Origin: Desulfovibrio sp.
Lineage (GTDB): Bacteria > Desulfobacterota > Desulfovibrionia > Desulfovibrionales > Desulfovibrionaceae
Direction of reading: 5' to 3'
Length of the DNA stretch: 9,777 nucleotides
Assembly (NCBI GenBank): GCA_003512875.1
Contig: DONZ01000046.1
Span: forward strand, 1 to 9,777
Shown: positions 1 to 3,787 of the stretch, piece by piece
How positions within the stretch are numbered: the stretch's first letter is position 1
Layout: every line of letters starts with the position of its first letter
The notes under the pieces: generated by a model
The model's database searches: none
What the model was told of the DNA's origin: nothing
What the model saw: the letters and a program-made list of their open reading frames with translations, nothing else
Program-made: the position numbers and the translations under genes

Positions 1-1
1 A

Positions 2-721
2 ACGGACAAATTCGCAAATAAAAAAATCGGTATCATGGGAGGGGCGTTCAACCCTTTCCATATCGGACACTTGCGCCATGCTATCGAAATTGCGGAAGAA
101 TTAAACCTTGACGCAATTGATTTGCTTGTCTCCCACAATCACCCGCATAAAAGCAAAGAGGGGCTCCTGCCTTTTGAAATGCGCGTCCAATGCATTGAAA
201 AAAGCTTGCAGCATATTGATTTCATCCATATCAATCAAATAGAAAAAGAAATCCAGGGCAAATCCTATACCGACATAATTTTGACGGAATGGAAAAAATC
301 ACATCCTTTGGCGGCGCCCTATTTTTTAATGGGAATTGAAGATTTCAGCGCCCTGCCCACATGGCATAACGGGCTCAAGCTCCACGAAATCACCCGTTTA
401 ATCGTTGTCGCGCGGCATGGAAAAACAGCTCAGGATTTTTTTAAAATTGCAAAAACATATTGGAATAATTGCATAATTAAAGGAGAAAATGCGTCCTTAC
501 CCCTTCACGCGCAAAAAAAGGCGCAGCTTTACCTTTCAGAACAGAAAAATCCGCCTCAGCAGCCTGTTTGCACCTTCATCGATATTCCGACCCTGAATAT
601 CGACGCGACAACCATACGCAAATTATGGTGCAGCCGACACAATATCAGCGGTCTTGTTCATGACGGCGCAATACGATTTCTTGATGAGAACAAGGAAATC
701 GTCAAAAAATACTGGGCATGA
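2..721 (+). CDS. nadD: Nicotinate-nucleotide adenylyltransferase, 5' end missing
   Basis: This enzyme adenylates nicotinate mononucleotide with ATP to make deamido-NAD, the cytoplasmic step before NAD synthetase. The nucleotidyltransferase signature GGAFNPFHIGH (bases 38-70) holds the HxGH ATP-binding histidines, and the C-terminal family motif appears as IDATTIRKLW followed by SGLVHDGAIRFL. The first ATG in the window is at 35, but the residues before it (KKIGI) form the first Rossmann beta strand. The frame is open to the left edge without a usable ATG, GTG or TTG, so I infer that the true start lies upstream and that only a few N-terminal residues are missing. The length, about 240 residues, is normal for NadD. 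The stop TGA is at 719-721. In Desulfovibrionaceae nadD often follows proA, which would lie outside the window. Identity is secure; the start is not visible. Confidence 0.93.
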   Translation, partial: TDKFANKKIGIMGGAFNPFHIGHLRHAIEIAEELNLDAIDLLVSHNHPHKSKEGLLPFEMRVQCIEKSLQHIDFIHINQIEKEIQGKSYTDIILTEWKKSHPLAAPYFLMGIEDFSALPTWHNGLKLHEITRLIVVARHGKTAQDFFKIAKTYWNNCIIKGENASLPLHAQKKAQLYLSEQKNPPQQPVCTFIDIPTLNIDATTIRKLWCSRHNISGLVHDGAIRFLDENKEIVKKYWA

Positions 722-740
722 AAATTTTCTAAAATTTTCC

Positions 741-769
741 TTTACAAAGCATGCGCTATATCCTAAATA
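741..769 (+). promoter_or_regulatory. Possible sigma-70 promoter upstream of the membrane protein gene
   Basis: TTTACA (741-746) is separated by 17 bases from TAAATA (764-769). It lies just after two near-identical copies of AAAATTTTC at 721-729 and 731-739, which could act as an AT-rich UP element. The -35 is good and the -10 is weak (3 of 6). The predicted start, near 776, falls directly at the 777-791 hairpin, so this promoter and a terminator reading of that hairpin are hard to reconcile. Low confidence. Confidence 0.3.
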
Positions 770-776
770 AGAACTC

Positions 777-797
777 GCAGGCTCAGTCTGCCTTTTT
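777..797 (+). terminator. Hairpin with T-run after nadD (terminator or attenuator-like)
   Basis: GCAGGC (777-782) pairs with GTCTGC (786-791) around a TCA loop, with one G-T pair. C and TTTTT (793-797) follow. The stem is only 6 bp but the T-run is clear. The simplest reading is the intrinsic terminator of nadD, 56 bases after its stop. If the 741-769 promoter is real, the same hairpin would sit at the very 5' end of the next transcript. Confidence 0.45.
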
Positions 798-829
798 GTG
801 TTTAAATTCAGCTATGTTATTGGTGAAAA

Positions 830-1600
830 ATGAAACTCTATAAAAGCCTTTGTGTCTATTTTGCCACAATATGCGTTATTTCAGCTATCAGCACCCTTTT
901 GTTCACATTTTCAACATTCGATTTTGTGCATATTGCGTTTTTAAGCGCTCCCGTATCTGTTTTTTCCGTAAGCATGGTCGGGCTTGTCGCCAGTTTTGTC
1001 ATGTACAAAAGCACGCAGCAGACCCTCATCATTTTGCTGAAACGCCGATCAGGACGCGTTTATGCGGAGCTTCTGCACCATAAAATGCGCCTTATCGATG
1101 TTATTGACGGAAAAAGCTATGTCGATATTGAAAAATACCTCTATCCCAAAGACGCTTTCATCAAAATCAAAAAGCTTCTTTACGATGAATACTTCGCGCT
1201 TTTCTCCTATGACCCGTTTTTCAAAAACACGAAGTCATACAAAGCGGTTACGGACTTCAATTCCCTGCACCAAGACCTGCTCAACTACCTGCGCTCGCAG
1301 CATATTGACAACATTGAATACAACAACCTGAAAATCCTTTACCAAAAAGTATACAGACAACCTATCGTCGCCGATACGCCCGCGGAAAACTTCAACCACC
1401 CCGACATTATCGAGGCCATGGAAAATTTCCGTTCCGGCTTGGATTACGCCTTGTTCAATGCCGACACCATCATGACCTTCATCGACAAACACCTTGAAGC
1501 CCTTGATGAATACTTCCACACCGGCGAACCATGGACAAACATTAAAGAACGTTTCAATCAGGAATTTCAACACTGGGTTCAAAATCCGGAAGAAAACTAA
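830..1600 (+). CDS. Unrecognised two-helix membrane protein with a soluble C-terminal domain
   Basis: I do not recognise this 256-residue protein. Two hydrophobic stretches, about residues 7-27 and 34-58, read as a transmembrane hairpin with a short loop. Lysines at the N-terminus and the KRR cluster at 72-74 after the second helix suggest that both ends face the cytoplasm. Residues 75-256 are soluble and rich in aromatic and charged residues (YPKDAFIKIKKLLYDEYF, then many Asp/Glu, His and Tyr), probably mostly helical. No catalytic motif is visible. The ATG at 830 is preceded by a weak GGTG ribosome site at 822-825; the downstream ATGs would cut into the first helix or beyond. The gene lies between nadD and rnc on the same strand and is closed by a strong terminator, so it may be its own transcription unit. 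It is likely a lineage-specific inner-membrane protein; no function is claimed. Confidence 0.82.
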   Translation: MKLYKSLCVYFATICVISAISTLLFTFSTFDFVHIAFLSAPVSVFSVSMVGLVASFVMYKSTQQTLIILLKRRSGRVYAELLHHKMRLIDVIDGKSYVDIEKYLYPKDAFIKIKKLLYDEYFALFSYDPFFKNTKSYKAVTDFNSLHQDLLNYLRSQHIDNIEYNNLKILYQKVYRQPIVADTPAENFNHPDIIEAMENFRSGLDYALFNADTIMTFIDKHLEALDEYFHTGEPWTNIKERFNQEFQHWVQNPEEN

Positions 1601-1604
1601 CAAA

Positions 1605-1631
1605 AGGGGGAACTCGTTCCCCTCTTTTTTT
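1605..1631 (+). terminator. Strong intrinsic terminator after the membrane protein gene
   Basis: GGGGAA (1607-1612) pairs with TTCCCC (1617-1622) around a CTCG loop, and the inner C-G can also pair. It is followed by TC and a run of seven T (1625-1631). It begins 6 bases after the TAA at 1598-1600. The rnc ATG is only 7 bases beyond the T-run. Confidence 0.87.
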
Positions 1632-1637
1632 ATACGT

Positions 1638-2342
1638 ATGCAAGAAAAACTTATCCTTTTACAAAAAGAACTGGGCTACACATTCAAAAATCCGGAACTG
1701 CTCACAACAGCATTGACGCACAGTTCCTATATCAACGAAAATTCCTGTACCGAACATAATGAACGGCTTGAATTTTTAGGGGACGCAATTTTGGAAATCC
1801 ATATTTCCGAAGAATTGTACAAACGTTTTCCAAATGCGCGCGAAGGAATTTTAACCCATTTCCGCTCCGCTCTTGTCAATGAAAAATCCTTGGCGGAACT
1901 TGCCGGACAGCTCCGCATTTCCGATTGTCTGCGGCTTGGCATAGGTGAAGAAAATCAAGGCGGCAGAACGCGTCCGGCTCTCATTGCCGACGCTTTGGAA
2001 GCTGTTTTGGGCGCGATTTATTTGGACAGTGATTTTGAAACATCGAAAAAAATCGTGCTTTCGTTATTTAAAAAGAAATTTCCCAAACAGGAAACAGTAA
2101 TTCAGAAAAAAAGCTATAAAACGCAGCTGCAGGAATTCACACAAGCCCATTTTCACTATACCCCGGAATATGAACTTGTTTCCAGGTCAGGTCCGGAACA
2201 CGACAAAACCTTTACGGTACGCTATGATTCGCCTCAAGGTTTTGCAATCACGGCAAGCAGCAGCAGCATCAAGAAAGCGGAACACCAAGCGGCGAAGCTT
2301 GCTCTTGAAAAATATCGGAAACTCGTTGGTGAATTTAAATAA
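1638..2342 (+). CDS. rnc: Ribonuclease III
   Basis: RNase III cuts double-stranded RNA, mainly the rRNA precursor stems and some mRNA leaders, in the cytoplasm as a homodimer. The 234-residue product has the usual bacterial length. The nuclease signature HNERLEFLGDAIL is at residues 40-52 (metal-binding E42, E45, D49), and ADALEAVLGAIYLD at 117-130 supplies D118 and E121. The C-terminal double-stranded RNA-binding domain, about 160-228, has YKTQLQEF, GPEHDKTF and the KKAEHQAAK helix. The frame is open further upstream to 1494, but that would run through the previous gene and its terminator. MQEKLILLQKELGYTF matches where RNase III proteins normally begin, so I start at 1638. No Shine-Dalgarno is visible: the bases before the ATG are the terminator T-run and TATACGT. 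The common partner era is not next door; downstream the gene meets the flagellin gene end to end. Confidence 0.96.
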   Translation: MQEKLILLQKELGYTFKNPELLTTALTHSSYINENSCTEHNERLEFLGDAILEIHISEELYKRFPNAREGILTHFRSALVNEKSLAELAGQLRISDCLRLGIGEENQGGRTRPALIADALEAVLGAIYLDSDFETSKKIVLSLFKKKFPKQETVIQKKSYKTQLQEFTQAHFHYTPEYELVSRSGPEHDKTFTVRYDSPQGFAITASSSSIKKAEHQAAKLALEKYRKLVGEFK

Positions 2343-2375
2343 AAAAGTCTATTCACAATACAATGAATAGACTTT
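2338..2375 (-). terminator. Intrinsic terminator closing the flagellin-side transcript
   Basis: An 11-bp perfect stem (2344-2354 with 2365-2375) has a 10-base loop. On the minus strand it is followed by TTT and further T-rich bases (GACTTTTTTATTT), a good terminator for transcripts coming from the flagellin side. On the plus strand the stem begins 2 bases after the rnc stop, but only the stem's own three T follow, so it would terminate rnc weakly at best. It lies 208 bases beyond the flagellin stop, which implies a long flagellin 3' UTR or a separate small transcript. Confidence 0.8.
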
Positions 2376-2445
2376 CAACATGTATACAAGACTATGCACA
2401 TCCTTAAAACCTCCTCTCATATGCAAAAACGCACACAAGATTATA
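2375..2445 (-). other. Candidate micro-ORF unit: TATAAT box, AGGAGG and an 8-codon ORF before a terminator
   Basis: Reading the minus strand, a perfect TATAAT lies at 2445-2440 and AGGAGG at 2415-2410. After an 8-base gap comes ATG at 2401-2399, opening an 8-residue ORF (MCIVLYTC) whose TGA (2377-2375) touches the terminator stem. A GTG two bases further along (2400-2398 in another frame) would instead give about 16 residues ending inside the hairpin. The ribosome site, spacing and terminator are seen directly. No convincing -35 stands at 16-18 bases from TATAAT. It could be a small independent RNA, a micro-protein, a leader-peptide relic, or chance within the flagellin 3' UTR. No function is claimed. 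Confidence 0.25.
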
Positions 2446-2478
2446 AGGATACAATTAATAAGCATATTACTCAGGGAC

Positions 2479-2504
2479 TTCTTCTGCCAGTGACGGCAGA
2501 AGAA
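2479..2504. repeat. 10-bp perfect inverted repeat between rnc and flagellin
   Basis: TTCTTCTGCC (2479-2488) and GGCAGAAGAA (2495-2504) are perfect complements around a 6-base loop. Neither strand has a T-run after it, so it is not an ordinary terminator. It would form a stable hairpin in a flagellin 3' UTR, and could protect the mRNA end or bind a protein. Confidence 0.75.
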
Positions 2505-2511
2505 AATCTCT

Positions 2512-2526
2512 GGTATACCTTATACC
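2512..2526. repeat. Short inverted repeat GGTATA-CCT-TATACC
   Basis: A 6-bp perfect stem with a 3-base loop overlaps a CCTAGG palindrome at 2525-2530. It lies between two stronger hairpins in the flagellin 3' region. It is AT-rich and weak alone, and is recorded because four inverted repeats crowd into 220 bases here. Confidence 0.5.
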
Positions 2527-2540
2527 TAGGCGGAGAACTA

Positions 2541-2562
2541 AAACTAAGAACAACCTTAGTTT
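2541..2562. repeat. Hairpin just downstream of the flagellin stop
   Basis: AAACTAAG (2541-2548) pairs with CTTAGTTT (2555-2562) around a 6-base loop, about 20 bases past the flagellin stop. On the minus strand it is followed by TAGTTCTCC, a poor T-run, so it may be a weak terminator or a 3' stabilising structure. Confidence 0.6.
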
Positions 2563-2582
2563 AGCAAATATGTTCCTAAATA

Positions 2583-3482
2583 TTATCCTATTAACTGCAA
2601 AGCCATTTGCGGTAATTGGTTTGCTTGTGAAAGCATGGAAACCGCAGAGTTGCTGAGAACTTGGTTTCTGACAAATTCTGTCATTTCCGTTGCGACGTCT
2701 ACGTCGGAAATTCTGGATTCTGAAGCTTGGACGTTTTCCGCCTGAATGGAAAGGTTGCTGATTGTCGCTTCCAGACGGTTTTGCATAGCACCAAGGTGGG
2801 CGCGGATATTATCCTTTGACACAATAGCTCTGGTAATGGCGTCAAGCGTCAGCTGCGCCATTTCCTGCGTTGAAATGGAAAAACCGCCGTTTGTCTTTGA
2901 AGCTTCGCCTGCGTTGTTTCCGAGACCTAACGCTGATGCGGTGGTACAACCGATTTTAATGTAATAGTAGTCTTCGTCGGAATCGTTGCCTGTACCGAAG
3001 TGGATCTTAAGCTTGCCGACAGAATTTAAACCGCTTCCGTCGTGGGTATCGTCACTTAATGTACCGTCAAGCAATTTGATGTTATTGAAGTCTGTCGCCA
3101 TGGAAATACGAGTGATTTCCGAAGCCATTGCCTGATATTCAGAATCAATCATAGCACGTTGGACAGAGTCGTACGTACCGGTGGAAGCTTGTTCCGCAAG
3201 CTCTTTCATGCGGATGAGCTTTTCGTCGATGGTTTGCAAAGCACCATCAGCCGTTTGAATCAAGGAAATTGCGTCGTTGGCGTTACGCACACCTTGATGT
3301 AATGTTGAAATATCTGAACGCATAAGTTCGCGAATTGCAAGACCTGCTGCGTCGTCTGCCGCCGTACCGATACGTAAACCAGATGACAATCTCCGAGTTG
3401 AAGTTGAGAGTCTGTTATAGTGAGAATTCAAGTTTCTCGCTGTGTTCATTGCCATCATGTTATGATTTACAACTAATGACAT
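2583..3482 (-). CDS. fliC: Flagellin
   Basis: This is the filament subunit, exported through the flagellar type III apparatus and polymerised outside the cell. At 299 residues it is a short flagellin. The N-terminal D0/D1 part, about 1-140, starts MSLVVNHNMMAMNTARNLN and contains RLSSGLRIGTAADDAAGLAI (31-50). The C-terminal D1/D0 part, about 215-299, ends with the typical SDVDVATEMTEF and a final LQLIG. Only about 75 residues (140-212) form the variable region, so there is no large outer domain. That region carries a lone cysteine, Cys179, unusual for an exported filament protein. R91, L95 and E115 line up with the R90, L94 and E114 TLR5-contact residues of Salmonella flagellin, offset by one. 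The start ATG follows AGGAGGGG by 6 bases. A sigma-54 promoter drives it. No other flagellar genes are in the window. Confidence 0.96.
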   Translation of the reverse strand: MSLVVNHNMMAMNTARNLNSHYNRLSTSTRRLSSGLRIGTAADDAAGLAIRELMRSDISTLHQGVRNANDAISLIQTADGALQTIDEKLIRMKELAEQASTGTYDSVQRAMIDSEYQAMASEITRISMATDFNNIKLLDGTLSDDTHDGSGLNSVGKLKIHFGTGNDSDEDYYYIKIGCTTASALGLGNNAGEASKTNGGFSISTQEMAQLTLDAITRAIVSKDNIRAHLGAMQNRLEATISNLSIQAENVQASESRISDVDVATEMTEFVRNQVLSNSAVSMLSQANQLPQMALQLIG

Positions 3483-3488
3483 AATTCA

Positions 3489-3506
3489 CCCCTCCTAAGA
3501 TTTAGG
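3489..3506 (-). promoter_or_regulatory. Flagellin ribosome site overlapped by a small leader hairpin
   Basis: In the minus-strand mRNA CCTAA (3506-3502) can pair with TTAGG (3498-3494) around a 3-base loop. The second arm includes the first AGG of the AGGAGGGG ribosome site (3496-3489). The 5-bp stem is weak, so it would at most tune translation. The AGGA within it resembles a CsrA-type GGA site, and CsrA with FliW controls flagellin translation in other bacteria. That link is inference. Confidence 0.4.
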
Positions 3507-3520
3507 TATGCCTTTAGTAC

Positions 3521-3537
3521 AGCAATGAGCATGCCAA
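3521..3537 (-). promoter_or_regulatory. Sigma-54 promoter of flagellin
   Basis: The minus strand reads TTGGCATGCTCATTGCT, matching the RpoN consensus TGGCAC-N5-TTGCW except for one base in the -24 box. The GG (3535-3534) and GC (3523-3522) dinucleotides are spaced exactly as required. The predicted start is near 3510, giving a leader of about 28 bases. Sigma-54 promoters need an enhancer-binding activator; in this setting a flagellar one of the FlgR/FleQ type is likely, but no activator site was recognised. Confidence 0.85.
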
Positions 3538-3712
3538 AATATTTTTATACAATATTTTCAATATATTACTCAAACAGTATTAACAAGTCTGCAAAATTTT
3601 CCCAGTTTAATCCATATTTTTGACTTAATCGGAAATTCTTTCTCTCCCCGATTTTATTATAAGAATTTAAATTTAAAGAAAAATTTTCCTAACCGCGCCA
3701 TGACTGAATATT
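3538..3712. other. AT-rich divergent intergenic region between flagellin and U32 gene
   Basis: With the promoters on each side this completes a 305-base gene-free stretch (3483-3787). It is AT-rich with runs of A and T, as expected for a region bent by IHF or holding activator sites upstream of a sigma-54 promoter. A weak 6-bp inverted repeat (AATCGG 3627-3632, CCGATT 3648-3653) has a 15-base loop. No gene, RNA or clear operator was found. Confidence 0.5.
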
Positions 3713-3742
3713 TTGCTTTACACTTTTCCCAAGCCTTATTAT
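3713..3742 (+). promoter_or_regulatory. Possible sigma-70 promoter of the U32 gene
   Basis: TTGCTT (3713-3718), an 18-base gap, then TATTAT (3737-3742). The -10 matches 5 of 6 and the -35 only the conserved TTG. An overlapping TTTACA (3717-3722) is too close (14 bases) to pair with this -10. The leader to the GTG at 3788 would be about 40 bases. Confidence 0.4.
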
Positions 3743-3787
3743 GCTCGTTTAACATTAATATATTTAACAAATCAAAAAGAGGCAGCC

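Noticed and set aside
1235..1603. 122-codon open frame on the minus strand opposite the membrane protein gene
   Set aside because: It is valine- and phenylalanine-rich in the way of an antisense shadow, has no ribosome site and overlaps a frame with a better start and terminator.
1494..1637. Upstream extension of the rnc frame by 48 codons
   Set aside because: It would translate through the end of the previous gene and a terminator hairpin; the family start is MQEKLILLQ at 1638.
2409..2418. Plus-strand CCTCCTCTC as an anti-ribosome-site small RNA
   Set aside because: No plus-strand promoter or terminator frames it; it is more simply the complement of the minus-strand AGGAGG.
3627..3653. Inverted repeat AATCGG/CCGATT followed by TTTATTAT, resembling a plus-strand terminator
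   Set aside because: Only 6 bp with a 15-base loop, and no plus-strand gene ends upstream of it.
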